Assembly: GCA_963575645.1 (NCBI GenBank)
Contig: OY754464.1
Location: 3,782,001-3,846,000, forward strand
Length of the DNA stretch: 64,000 nucleotides
Reading direction: 5' to 3'
From: Xanthostigma xanthostigma
Lineage: Eukaryota; Arthropoda; Insecta; Raphidioptera; Raphidiidae
The position numbers were made by a program, and so were the translations under genes. The first letter of the stretch is position 1. Each line of letters starts with the position of its first letter. Positions 23,820-34,882 of this stretch are shown here, in pieces. Below the pieces are notes generated by a model, which was not told the origin of the DNA, made no database searches, and saw nothing but the letters and a program-made list of their open reading frames with translations.

Positions 23820-24072
23820 GAAACAAAACACGAACGCCTCATCAACTATGTTAACATGCAGACCGATTATCATTTTAAAGTAAGCAGGCTAACAAGCCGC
23901 GTTGTGCTATGCGTTGCGTTGCCTATCCGTAAGTGTAATTTTTTAAAACAAAACACAAACGCCTCATTAACTATGTTAACATGCAGACCGATTATAAGTA
24001 ATTTTAAAGTAAGCAGGCTAACAAGCCGCGTGGTGCTATACTTTGCATTACCTATCCGTAAGCGTAATTTTT
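23820..24072 (+). repeat. 122 bp tandem duplication in SCAPER intron 4
   Basis: Copies at 23820-23944 and 23942-24072, sharing AACGCCTCATCAACTATG (TTAACTATG in the second) and AGCAGGCTAACAAGCCGCG. The first copy abuts the acceptor of exon 5 (minus strand), so the second contains a decoy of the sequence just upstream of it. Confidence 0.65.
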
Positions 24073-24366
24073 TAAGAGCTAATAAAAATTATAGTCAAAA
24101 AAACCAAAAAAGCACGCTTTTATAGCAATGGCACTATAAAGTAAAAAATTATTTTCAAAAATAATAATTTTATGCAGCTGTGATTGGATGTGCCACAACT
24201 AGAAATAATTTAAATTTTGGAATAATCCATTCTCATTTTAAAGAAAAGCGTATTTTTTTAGTTTTTTTAACTATAATTTTTTGATGATCACTTTTATTAT
24301 ATTGTTAAGATACGAATGACGCTGTCCAGTTCTGTCATTAAATTCATACTATTTCTTGATTCTAAC

Positions 24367-24699
24367 CTTTAAGATGTTGGGTACGATTCTGCTCGGCCCT
24401 CATAAGTCTATTCTCCATCCTGATCCGTTTCTCTTCGATCAGATGCGATCTCGCCGTCCGCACGTCTTCAACACGAGCCAAGAGAGCTTGCAATCTCTCA
24501 GCTTTCTCTTGTTGAAGCGCCAAACGACGCTGTTGAGCTTTAGCGTGTTTAACTTGATAGCGTCGCAAAGTTTCCGTTAACGATCTGCGTCGTTCCGGAT
24601 TTGACAGTTTCTGATGCAAACGCACGGCTCTACCCGGATGTCGGGCTTCTAAGTCCTCTAAAGCTGCCAGAGTGTCCATTCGTTCACCCCATGTTAAGC
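24367..24699 (-). CDS. SCAPER: SCAPER coding exon 4 (coiled coil)
   Basis: Residues 841-951, phase 1 in and phase 1 out; acceptor TTCTAG|GC, donor AAAG|GTTAGA. The segment [23 protein letters not shown] leads into [16 protein letters not shown], matching human MHEKLSSPSRKRTIAE. A long Arg/Lys/Glu/Gln-rich helix with heptad character begins here. The upstream intron (24700-25925) is almost entirely two nested TA-flanked MITEs. Confidence 0.92.
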
Positions 24700-24878
24700 C
24701 TAGAACCATAAATACAAAAGAGATAAAAAAAATTGACATCAAAATTTCTTACGACTATTTGCATTACGAAATGTCCATTATTGTTTTCGTGTCTAAAATA
24801 TCTACAAACTTTTGCTTCATTCATTTTCCAGGTTTAACTTTAGCAGGCATTTTGTAATCACTCAATTGAATTTATATA

Positions 24879-25816
24879 CAGTGTAAACTCTATATAGCGA
24901 ACTTCTATTTAACGAAAAACTCCTTAAAACGTAGAAATTGCTAAGGTTTGTTTGGTTTACTTTGTTACACATATACAGAAACACTCTATATAGCTTAACA
25001 ACCACTCTCAATAGCGAAACAATACGTCATTATTTTGACTCCAACAATGGGATTCTTAGAAATGTGTTCATTTGTTTGTTGTAATTAAAATACTGGCACA
25101 ATAAAAAAAACGACAAAGTTAAGAGATTATAATTTTGTTATGTAAATTTTTATTGTTTTCTTTTACTCTCCATTTAACGAAAACTCTTTATAACGCAATA
25201 AAATCCCCGGTCCCTTCAATTTCGCTATACAGTATGTAAACACGTAAGGTGTACATAGGGAAATTAACATTGGGAAAAAACAACTGGATCAGAGTGAGCC
25301 TTGAAATCTTGTTTTTCAATTTGACAGATAATATTCTTTTGCAAAATGAATGTGTATACTACTGAAGAAAATATTCAAATGATTACAACATAATCGGACT
25401 TTTTTTATTAATGGGACATTAAATTCCCAAAAATACTTAAATATGGTGCGAGATCAAATATCTCCGCCTATTCGAGTTGAACCTAAAGACATTGGGCACT
25501 GATTTACTAACGCGCATACGTCATGCCAGTCAGACAATTTTTGAATGAAATGTTTCCAAACAGATGGAGTTGATTTTTTGTTTTATTTTTGTACAAAAAA
25601 ATTAAAATAATGATTTATAAGACCTTTTTATTATTAAAAAATCCAAGTAAAATAAAAATTTATCAAAATAAAATAAAAATCCTCAAGATTACAACGATAA
25701 TTCAATAGAAATAATAATTAATGCAGTCATGGCTAACTCTGATCCAAGTATTTTTTCTCAATGCTAATTTCCCATGTGCACCTTACGCGTTTACATACTG
25801 TATAGAGTTTACACTG
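24879..25816. mobile_element. TA-flanked MITE family G hosting family F
   Basis: Ends CAGTGTAAACTCTATATAGC and, after the nested insertion, TAGAGTTTACACTG, between TA dinucleotides. Internal motifs CTCAATAGCGAAAC and AACGAAAACTC mirror the ends. A related fragment is at about 9932-10020. It occupies most of the SCAPER intron 3. Confidence 0.75.
25230..25800. mobile_element. TA-flanked MITE family F, copy 2 (nested)
   Basis: 571 bp, inverted relative to copy 1, inserted at a TA near the right end of the MITE at 24879-25816. The flanks TTCGCTATA and TATAGAGTTTACACTG are the two parts of the host element. Confidence 0.78.
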
Positions 25817-25925
25817 TATATATAATTATATAATGATCTATACTGTAAATTATCACAGCGTTTTTGTTTAGGTGTCACCACGATCTTTATGAATTCAAAG
25901 CTTATCGCATGCAAATAATATTTAC

Positions 25926-28155
25926 CTGTTAAAACCGGTTCATATCTGGTCTCCAAGGATATGTCTTTATCTTCAATATTTGCATCACCGTTACATTCTT
26001 CCTCGTCGCCGCCTTCTCCGTCCGTTTCCGTTCCATCGGTTTCGGTGTCGATATCCGTCGTCGACCTTTGCAGTTCGGCGATCTCCTGCGTCAACTTGGC
26101 TTCCTCTTCACACAACTGTTGACTTTTACGCCGGTGTTCCTCTTCGTCCTGACTCTCGGCAGTCTCGGCCTTATCCGATTTATCACCCTCGGTGTCGCAG
26201 CACTCTGTCTCGATTCCGTTAACTCGTGCTTCGTTTCCTTTTTCAAGTTTCTTAAGTTCATTTCGCTTCAAGAGATTCGATGACTTTTCAGTACTTTTAT
26301 TTATTTCGGTATTTCGTACCGTTGTTGTTAGTTTTTTAGCTGGCGATTTTGTAAGTACTGTGTTAGTTCGTTTTAAATAAGATTGAGGGTTAAAACCAGT
26401 CTTGGCTGTTTGTTTAGTAAATTCACTTTTGGTCGACGCTTTACTATGCAAACCGTAATCTTTACTCGGAGGCGAACTGTGATCGTCTTCTGAATCGGTT
26501 TCATTCAAAAGAGCCAAAGCGGGTAAACTAGTCGTTCCGCTTACTTCGTGGAATCTGTTACCCCACTGAAACTGATGCTTATCATTTAACCTGACGTTAT
26601 TTTTAAACCGCGTCCTTCCTTTCACAGTGAGCCATCCTGTATTATTCTTCTTAGTATCCTGTTTAATTGTCTCTGACGAATTAACAATGGTTTCAGCGGA
26701 ACTGGCAATGCTCTCGACATCCGATTCTTTCGAAAAATTGTCTTGTAACTTTTCAATCGACGCTGAACTAATCCGTTTCGGATTATTTTTTACCGTCGAT
26801 TCTTTTTTTGTTAAAATGCTCGACGAGTACGTTCTCCTGACCGAAGTCGCATTAGTTTTGTGTTGTGGAATTGGTCTACTTATTCTAGAAGCGGTAACGG
26901 TATTTTTAATACCGATGGTAGTTTTCTGTTTTACCAGCCCGCTCGTTCTTGTAGTTACGATTCCGACAGAAGGTTTTATTTCACCGGAAGTTCTGCTTCG
27001 TAATAAACGAGTGTTAGTCGTGACCGGTTTACTTAAATTTGTACGTAGCGTCGTATTATTGACAGGTTTCTGAATATTTTTGCCACTCGAACTTACAGTC
27101 GCCGATCTGGTACCGATCGGAAAACTGTGCCTAGGTGCGGACGTGATCACGTTCGGTTTCGTTACGGGTGGTTTGTATGATCTTGAAAGTGCAGCTGAAT
27201 AATTCGGTCTGACGGTTACGCCAGTCGTGGAACGAACTGATCTCGTTGGCACTAAACTAGCAGTCGGTTTTCCGAGTGAAGTTTCTGATTTTACTGATTT
27301 ATTTGCATTACTGTTGATCACTGTATTCGGTTTACCTAGTAGAGATTCCGATTTGACAGGAATGGACATCGCTGTCGAAACACTGTTTTTTCCTGTTGAA
27401 ATTTCAGTTCTGACTGTTTTATTTGTGTCGACTTTTGTTTCTATTTTCTCCGATTGAGAAACCGTATCGATTTGCTTATTAATTAAATTGTCGATTTCTT
27501 TATCTGAAAGATCGTCTGTTTGACATGCAGAATCGATTTTAACAACGCCAGGTTTCCTCAAAACAACTTTCTTTGGCGACCCTAAGCCTTCAGTATCTGT
27601 ACAAGCTTCAGCCCGATTCACTGAGCTCTTTTTAATGAAACTAACATAAGTTTTCTGATCTTCGCTCGGAGACAGCACGCTTTCTATTACCGAATTTTTA
27701 TTTTTATATTTTTCAGATTCATTTTCAAGGCATTTTGCATTTTCCACCGTTTCATTAGATGTCAAGTCTTTTGCTAACTTCACAATGTTTTCTGATAAAT
27801 TATGTATACTCCCTGCAACATCAAATCTCTTTTCATCTAACGGTTCTTCAATAATTTTTTCAGTAACTGATTTAATACTGTTCGTTTCACTGGACGCGTT
27901 TTGCTGTGGACTATGTATAGGAGGACTAGGGCTCACTCTTTCACTATGCGAAGGACTCGGTAATGTCGTTTTACGAACCTCCCAAGTCAACGATGTGGGA
28001 CGTTGAGGTGCCGGCGTATTTTCATATTCAGATTCTAAACGAAACCATTCGGCCAACGATCGAAAATCGTGTACATATCCTTCTAATATTAAGATTGCTT
28101 CTTGACATTCGATAAGGCTTTCATGAGTTTCAACGGTACTGTAAATATCATCAAC
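25926..28155 (-). CDS. SCAPER: SCAPER coding exon 3 (large central exon)
   Basis: A 2,230 nt exon, residues 98-840. It opens with [20 protein letters not shown] and continues to [18 protein letters not shown] and [11 protein letters not shown], the rest of the SCAPER N-terminal domain. About 550 Ser/Thr/Lys-rich, low-complexity residues follow and are probably disordered. A short conserved island, [12 protein letters not shown], corresponds to human GWETVQRGRP. The end is acidic ([14 protein letters not shown], then repeated TETDG), like the human segment before the coiled coil. The acceptor is TTTCAG|GTTG and the donor ACAG|GTAAAT, phase 1. Antisense frames across this exon are shadows. The middle is much longer than in the human protein, so the predicted product is longer overall. 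Confidence 0.93.
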
Positions 28156-28402
28156 CTGAAAGTTACCAAAAACTGGATTAGACAAAATGAGATTAATACT
28201 TTCTTAACCCTAGAATACTATCGTTATTAGAAGATCGCTCAATACTATCGACACGTAAAATTTACGTATAATCAAAAATAAGCAATGATATTTATAATAG
28301 TGTTTATTAATAATAATTTTTATCATAAAAAACTAAAAAAAATGCAAAAAGTAATTAAAATTAACAATAACTCTTAGTAAAAATAGCAGCTACAAAGTGG
28401 TT

Positions 28403-28669
28403 TTAATAACAACTAGGGCATATTTTAACTTGGTGCTCGCCACATATTGTTTTTTTGCATTTTGAACAGTATGTTGTAGTCATTCTCTTTTTAGCGGTAG
28501 GGCATTTATGGCAATATTTTCTAGGACCTTTTTTATTATTATTGTTGTCTTCTTCTCGAGCTTCTTCTATCTCACTTATTTTTCCCAGAATATTCTCAAT
28601 AATTTTAAAAAATGCACATAGGCCACCTTTCTGAGTGTGATGTAGATGCAACTGGATCTTCAGAAACAA
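28403..28669 (-). pseudogene. piggyBac transposase, C-terminal cysteine-rich remnant
   Basis: Ends RKYCHKCPTAKKRMTTTYC, then CKKTICGEHQVKICPSCY and a stop. The C-x2-C...C-x2-C...C-x2-H...C-x2-C pattern is the C-terminal RING/PHD-like domain of piggyBac transposases. It is in a different frame from the N-terminal piece, so the two cannot be one product in this copy. Confidence 0.8.
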
Positions 28670-28925
28670 TAGGTGCTATTCTTGCCCGCTTTTGAAGCAA
28701 TGGAGGTTTACTGAACTTTTTCGGTTCCCAAACTTTTCTCAAACATATTTCTAAGGTTTCTTCTGAGTCGTCTTCTTCGGGCAAATAATCTGGGTCGCAT
28801 AAACTATCGTCAGATTCACTGTCTGTAAAGTTTTGTTCTATCTCAACATTAACTTCTACTTCACTGTCACCACTTTCATATAAAAGTTGTTCAATTTCGG
28901 CATCTGTTAGGTTTTTTCTACTCAT
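28605..28925 (-). pseudogene. piggyBac transposase, N-terminal remnant
   Basis: From MSRKNLTDAEIEQLLYESG: an acidic Ser/Asp/Glu-rich N-terminal region (TDSESDDSLCDPDYL) as in piggyBac-family transposases, ending shortly after ASTSHSERW where the internal deletion joins. About 106 residues. The start at 28925 was chosen over an upstream in-frame ATG (28949) because MSRK fits the family. Confidence 0.72.
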
Positions 28926-29290
28926 TTTCATACTATAAAATTCCCGCACAATACTATCGAAACGTCAGACTTACGTATTAAAAATTATCTCTTAATACTA
29001 TCGACACGTAAATTTGACGTACAGAGTTTTAAATTATGTTTATGGTACAACATGAACACTTCCACTTGTAACACTGTACTAAACTGTGTAGAACGTCTAT
29101 AATATATCTTAAGGAGGGCACTGCTAGAGGGTGGGAAGGGTATTTTAAAGGATGGCGTTGCTGCAGGGGAGTTTTTGAAAAAATACGTAATATTTACGTG
29201 ATATTCTAGGGTTAAAAAAAATGTTTTTGCAAACTAACCACATCGATGACATTTTCCCTTATTTCTCATTACAATTAAACTTTAACTTAC

Positions 29291-29478
29291 GGCTCGTTGC
29301 AAATTTCCAAACAGCAGTGCCCAATAGCGTGACCTGAGTTCCGAACGCTTATCACGTCCCGTCGATGCAGATCTTCCATGCGTTTTCACAAGACTATCTT
29401 GAGATTCGGATGCCCTCTTCAAAGGACGTCTAGATTCAACACTACGAGGTGAAAACGGCGGCTTACAACACAATTTTC
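29291..29478 (-). CDS. SCAPER: SCAPER coding exon 2
   Basis: Residues 35-97. The acceptor TTTGTAG|GA joins exon 1 in phase; the donor GCC|GTAAGT ends in phase 0. The first half is basic and serine-rich (SRRPLKRASESQDS) and probably disordered. The end, ELRSRYWALLFGNLQRA, is the start of the conserved SCAPER N-terminal domain (human DLRARYWAFLFDNLRRA). The domain is completed by the first residues of exon 3 across a 1.1 kb intron that carries a piggyBac element. Confidence 0.9.
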
Positions 29479-29634
29479 CTACAAACAAAGACATCTTTAA
29501 TTCCCGCCAATACAACAACACAACAGAAATATTTTCATAACGATTTTCGCCCACGACATAACCCCACCCTTGAAAAGGTTATTTGTTAATTGCCACATGA
29601 CAAAAAGGTAAATAAAATAAATAAATATAACCAC

Positions 29635-29737
29635 CTGAATGTCTTAGATGTTTTGGATCGTCAAAACAAATATGAAAAGCTAACAAATTACGAGCTTCTC
29701 GACCTTCTTCCCTTACGAGAGTACGAACCTCCTCCAT
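29635..29737 (-). CDS. SCAPER: SCAPER coding exon 1 (N-terminus)
   Basis: First coding exon of the SCAPER homologue, residues 1-34 plus one base. It reads MEEVRTLVREEGREARNLL, which matches the conserved vertebrate N-terminal stretch VRRIVAEEGRTARNLI (recalled from the human protein). The start at 29737 was chosen because the homology begins within three residues of this ATG. The donor is CAG|GTGG and the exon ends in phase 1, as exon 2 requires. SCAPER is a cytoplasmic/ER-associated protein that binds cyclin A and is linked to ciliary and translation-coupled functions in vertebrates. The 5' UTR and promoter lie just right of 29737; I see no clear core promoter motif. Family assignment is very secure; an additional upstream non-coding exon cannot be excluded. 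Confidence 0.88.
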
Positions 29738-32700
29738 TGCGTCAGTATGAAATTTAGATTGTATATAATAAACACGATCGTTTCATAGTTATTTAAAAAA
29801 TACATATAAAAAAATAAATAAAAAATATTTCTAGACTGTTTTACAAGAATATATTCACTGCTACGTATATTATATTTGCAAAAATTTCGGCACGTTTTTA
29901 TGAACAGCTGATTCTAGACAACACAAAAGTTGACATATACTTCATATTAAACAACGTGATTTCAACTCACATGCGCAATAGAGGTTGGAGATTTGTAGGA
30001 AAATTTTGACTTGCATTTTGTGTTGTAAAATAATGTAAATTATAATTGAGTAGAAAGCGTTTAATTGTAAATGGAAATTTGTTTCAAAATAAGTAACACT
30101 ACAGCTAAATATTAATAGACCAGACATTATTATGTACGACTATCTCCTCCTAAACCACTGGACCGATTTTGACGATCGAGGTGTGGTTTGAAAGGGCCCA
30201 AAATACAACGTGCAATAAGGTGTCAGCATGAGCATTGTCTTAAGTGAATTTTGAGAGTTAAAATTCGATATTCAAAAAATCAACGTTTATCATTACAAAA
30301 TAGATACTTAACACATTTAGTATAAGCATGCTTTGGGATAAAACAATTTGCATAATGTCTAAATAATGTCAAATTATACAGTAATTTATTTGAATAATGC
30401 CTGAAACTGCTTTTATGTATTTCTGTGTACACTGTACAGTTAGACGGAGAGCTGGCTACGGAGAAAATAGGTGACACGGTGCAGAGCTGAAAATTTGCAG
30501 AATAATAGGTGATAGTACAAGTAAGTAGGAAAAAAATTGCCAGAAGGCTAGGCGGAAGATAAAAAGCCGCCAGAAGGCGCTAATGTTGCGAAAAATCAGT
30601 GCACTTCTGGCAATTTCTATACTTATTCTGTAATTCAAAACTAGATTATATATATTATACATTATTATAGTTATAAGGGCATACTGAAAATTATATTTGT
30701 CGAATATAATTATTATAAGATGAAGGAAGGTTTTGGTTGAGGATCATAAAATAAGCTTTACCAGTGTTTCGCTAGTGGCCAACGTTTCGAAAAATGTATT
30801 TTCATCTTCAGGGCCTCAAGCTGGTCAAGTAGTGAGGCCCTGAAGATGAAAATAAATTTTTCGAAACGTTGGCCACTAGCGAAACACTGGTAAAGCTTAT
30901 TTTATGATCCTCAACCAAAACCTTCCTTCATCTTATAATAATTATATTCGACAAATATAATTTTCAGTATGCCCTTATAACTATATAATGTATAATATAT
31001 ATAATATATAATCTAGTTTTGAATTACAGAATAAGTATAGAAATTGCTAGAAGTGCACTGATTTTTCGCAACATTAGCGCCTTCTGGCGGCTCTTTATCT
31101 TCCGCCTTGCCTTCTGGCAATTTTTTCCCTACTTACTTGTACTATCTCCTATCATTCACCAAATTTTCAGCTCTGCACCGAGTCACCCATTTTCTCCGTA
31201 GCCAGCTCTTAGCCAAATGTAGCCTGTAGGTACCTACACAATAATTATAATTAGCAAAAATACTGATTCATAAATAAACAGATTGTTCAAATCTGCTTTT
31301 CACTATCTAATGATTGTGCATTTTTTGGTGCAAGACACTTCAATCTGTTGAAAATCGATGAACACAATTCTATATTTAGTAATTAGTTTATGTTATCACA
31401 AAAGAAAACCTGAGCTATTAAAATCAGCACGAAACGCATTAAATTATCATCGACCCAAAGCTTCCAGTTAATAATAACTACCCATATCTCATTCGTCTTG
31501 CAATGATTGTTTGCTTGGCGCGAATGAACAGTAACTTTACGACCATGATACGAGAAGCGTCCTTTTCTTGTCTAAGAAAACTCGTTTTGACCGCTGGTTC
31601 AGGGGCAAAATGTTAGTCAACAGAAGAAAGGGCACTGAAGAATATTTCGCTCGGGCCTCAGAGTGTCCGGATAGCTAAAGCCGGCACTGTCTGCAGTTTT
31701 ATGTCGTCTAAATTTATATAAAAACAATTAAAATCAATTGAAACATAAAAACTGTTAAAACAAGTTTATAAAAACAATGCACCATACGTAGTATAAAATA
31801 AACAAAGTTATTCAATAAAAAAAATTTATTTTCAAATACAAAATTATTTTTACAATAATTAGACTTATAAATTAACAGTAACGAAAAATAATAACGGTTA
31901 ATACTGTGAAGCCATGACTAAACCATTCCAAATAAATTGTTGTATGTGGGTTTATGATTTATAATTTATTTCTTTTCCACTTCACACTTAATATGGTCAA
32001 CACTTATTAGACATCACAGTATAAACTGTACAATAAGCTACAAAGTTTCATCCATACTGTATCATTAGTAATAAATAAATAAATAAAATACCCGATACGC
32101 CTGTTTCCCAAATAAATAATGACACAATACGGATAATAGAAATAACATTACATTATTATTAATATTAATTAGCATTTAAAAATTTACTCCTATCGGTTAA
32201 TTTTCTAACTGATTTAATTAAGAAAATCAATTATTTTTACCAACTAAATTAATCAATGCTGCAACATTGATGCATTTACAGTAATTATTCTATTGTTTTC
32301 TGATTGTCATTTTTTTTAATTACGTGTCAAAGTTCATAAAACGTGTGAGGCATATTTTAGTCATATAGCTATCTTTTTCTCTCAAAATCTGTACAAACCA
32401 ATCGCAATTGTATTATCTTTGCAGATTTACAAATGATACGATCGCAAAATTATCAAAATAGTTATAAAATTTTTAAAATCACGTAACGCCTGCTTTTCTT
32501 CTGAACGTGACAAGATTGTGATATTTAGGGAACTCCCCCCCGTTGCGTAGCGTGTTTTATGAAGGGGTCCCATGCTTTGCTTCTATCGAATGAAATGCCT
32601 TTTTATATTTGTAAGAATATATTGTTTGTTTTTTCGTTTTTAGCACTAAAATATTGTTGCTTTTTTACCCTGTGTTATCGAAATTAATTTAATTAATTCT

Positions 32701-33204
32701 TTGACAGTAGTAATGTGTGTCTTAAGCTAATTATTTATGTTCCGCGATTTGTAAGCGGTTTGAAAAAATAAAATTAATTCTTATTTTAATTAATTATAAT
32801 TTATCAGTCATTAATGAATAAGGTGATTAAAATAAGTACCTACGAAGTTTTCTTTTGTCATGAATTACATAAATTAAGTTAATCATAATTTCGACATTTA
32901 TGATTTCGACTTCCAAGTTAATAACTTTTACGCTCTGCGTTATAAAATATTATTAGAGTGAACTGTGATTATTTTTAAAAAGTGTTTTAATTTATTTAGT
33001 TTAAACAAGTAAACTGTTTCCACTTTGTGCTTTCATTCTCTAAAGAAGAGTCAGGTAAAGAGTGTGGAATAAATTTAAGAGCTAGAAAACAAACCATTAA
33101 TGTTATAATACTCGTGAAGCTCGTCCAAATGACTTTCAGAATGCGACTATATTCACGCCATCCACTCTTGGTAAAAACGAACACTTCCTATTGCCGGTTC
33201 TTAT
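29738..33204. other. Intergenic region between SCAPER 5' end and spatzle 3' end
   Basis: Contains the presumed SCAPER promoter (right of 29737), a large fold-back element at 30447-31210 and the presumed 3' UTR of the spatzle-like gene (33204 down to about 32970). The stretch 31220-32960 is AT-rich with nothing recognised. Confidence 0.6.
30447..31210. repeat. 764 bp fold-back palindrome
   Basis: Nearly perfect inverted repeat with arms of about 375 bp, from AGCTGGCTACGGAGAAAAT to its complement ending ...TAGCCAGCT. The axis is at about 30828, with GGGCCTC and GAGGCCC facing each other across a short loop. Each arm carries CTGAAGATG, an AT-rich loop and CGAAACGTTGGCC near the axis. The two matching frames in the arms are shadows of the palindrome. 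Confidence 0.85.
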
Positions 33205-33500
33205 TTACAAATCGGGGCTTCCCGTCCTTCTCCTGACGTATTTGCTGAAATAATCCGGCCTCCAGCACTTGCACGAGCCGGGAATTAAGAACCAGTCGTA
33301 GTAGAGACGCACCTGGAAACAGCCTAGATTGTCGACGCCATCGCAGTGCGTCGGTCTGCTTACAGGAGACGCCGCCGACGGTGCCGGACTCGCTTGAAGA
33401 CCAGCGCGTCTGTGCAAGTATTGCTGATATGCTTGGAAGTCTTGGACGGGCGGAGGTGTTGTCGCTGTCACGGGACTACGCTGTGGTGATTGGCCAGTAC
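33205..33500 (-). CDS. spz3: spatzle 3-like ligand, last coding exon (C-terminus)
   Basis: Residues 336-433 and the TAA stop. It begins with a Pro/Ser/Ala-rich insert (SPVTATTPPPVQDFQAYQQY to SPAPSAASPV) that sits between the knot strands and is typical of Spz3-like members. The second half of the knot follows: THCDGVDNLGCFQVRLYYDW, then FLIPGSCKCWRPDYFSKYV with the last four cysteines. The acceptor AATCAAG|GT fits the phase-1 end of exon 5. A possible poly(A) signal, AATAAA on the minus strand at 32991-32996, is about 210 nt past the stop. A hAT-like MITE begins only about 36 nt upstream of the acceptor. Spz4 is the nearest alternative identity. Confidence 0.92.
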
Positions 33501-33536
33501 CTTGATTGAAATAATATATTATAATAGATGTAGATA

Positions 33537-34110
33537 TAACGTTGCCAGACGTCCGGATAAAGCCGGACATAGTTAGGCTTTTTGATTGCGTGTCCGGCCA
33601 AAATAAACGGTGTCCAGCTTTTGTTAGGCTTTTTACATTTCGCAAACGAGCGAGCGTCGAGCGTGGCCGAGCGCAGGCGAATATGTATAATGATTTTTAT
33701 TAACTTATAAAGAGAAGAAGTTCTGTTTTGTTTAGATTGTTTATTATATTGTTTTGGGAAGTAATAGCAGGTACATAAGACTTATTTGTGCAATTGCCTT
33801 TCATTAGAATTTAAAAAGAATTTAAAAATGTTTATCTAGAATTTAATTTTGACTGATGACTTTGGCTGATTAGTAATAAAGTACTTGAACTGATTTGGAA
33901 TTCGATGTTATTTATATTTCATTAGAATTTAACAAGATTCATGGTAATAATCAAAAAAGCTTGATTTTACATACAATTTTTTTTGTCGTACCTATTAATA
34001 CTGAGACAAAATCCTCAATAATGTAGGCTGTCCGGCCTTTTTACCCAAATGTCCGGCCAAACTGGCTGGTCTGTCCGGCTATTTAGTTTGGCGACCTGGC
34101 AACCCTAGAT
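33537..34110. mobile_element. MITE with GTTGCCAG ends (hAT-like)
   Basis: Inverted ends GTTGCCAGACGTCCGG and the complement of GGTTGCCAGGTCGCC, with recurring GTCCGGC motifs at both sides. TAGATGTA occurs on both sides (33524 and 34107), which could be an 8 bp duplication, but the left boundary is then eight bases off, so superfamily is tentative. In spatzle intron 5, next to the last exon. Confidence 0.6.
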
Positions 34111-34882
34111 GTATGTGTTCCGATAAAAAAGAACAACTTGGATTTGCATGTTATATAAATTGAAGGACAAAAGAGACTGAAAACTTCAAAGCAGACACTT
34201 TGATAGTGTACTTGAGGTCATTATCATTGTACTTTAAAAATAAAGAAGAAGAATGTTGATTAGCTGTATCCGAGAATTTGAAATGGTAGGGAATTCGTCG
34301 AGAAATCTAGAACAGGATGAAATGCCGTTTGGAAGTAAAAAGGTGTCGATTGAAATTGTGATTTTGCTATGAATATATTAATTTCCAAATTGGAATAGTA
34401 TAATTACTCCACAAGAGCAGAAAGTTTGATATTCTTGCACTGCGCACCATGATGCCCAAGGACATCATGACGCGCAGTGCGGCCAGTGTGGTGTATACAA
34501 TTTTTCTTCATACCTCGGTCGTAAGTACGCTTATTAAATACAATAATTAATTAGATACTTATTAATTACGTAAAAAACACAGATAAATTCCAAGCAAGCA
34601 GCATTGAGGTTATACGTGGAAACACGATTATTAGCTAAAATGTAATAGGGTTGCTATGGAGTCGACATCTAAACACCAGTTGATAGGTGATTTTTTCTTT
34701 ACTGCCGCCCGCACGTACGTACTTCCCGCATCAGTGCGTGTTATCCCACCAATGCTAGACTTTCTGCTTTACAATTGATGCCGAAAGTATGTACTTTCGA
34801 TCGAGGTATGAAGAAAAATATTTTACAGTGAAAAGTTTAGTGGATTGTATTAATCAATAAGTTTCTGTTTCATTTAATTTAC

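Larger units (their letters stand above)
28208..29211 (-). mobile_element. piggyBac element, internally deleted
   Basis: 1,004 bp between TTAA duplicates (28204-28207 and 29212-29215), with ends CCCTAGAATA and TATTCTAGGG, close to the canonical piggyBac CCCTAGAAAG. Subterminal AATACTATCGACACGTAAA repeats occur at both ends. It sits in SCAPER intron 2 in the gene's orientation. It encodes two transposase remnants (next entries), with the DDD catalytic core missing. Confidence 0.88.

Noticed and set aside
26627-27457. Plus-strand open frames of 70 to 150 residues
   Set aside because: They are antisense shadows of the large SCAPER exon 3, with no protein character of their own.
30456-31201. Two identical-looking open frames on opposite strands
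   Set aside because: They are mirror images produced by the fold-back palindrome.
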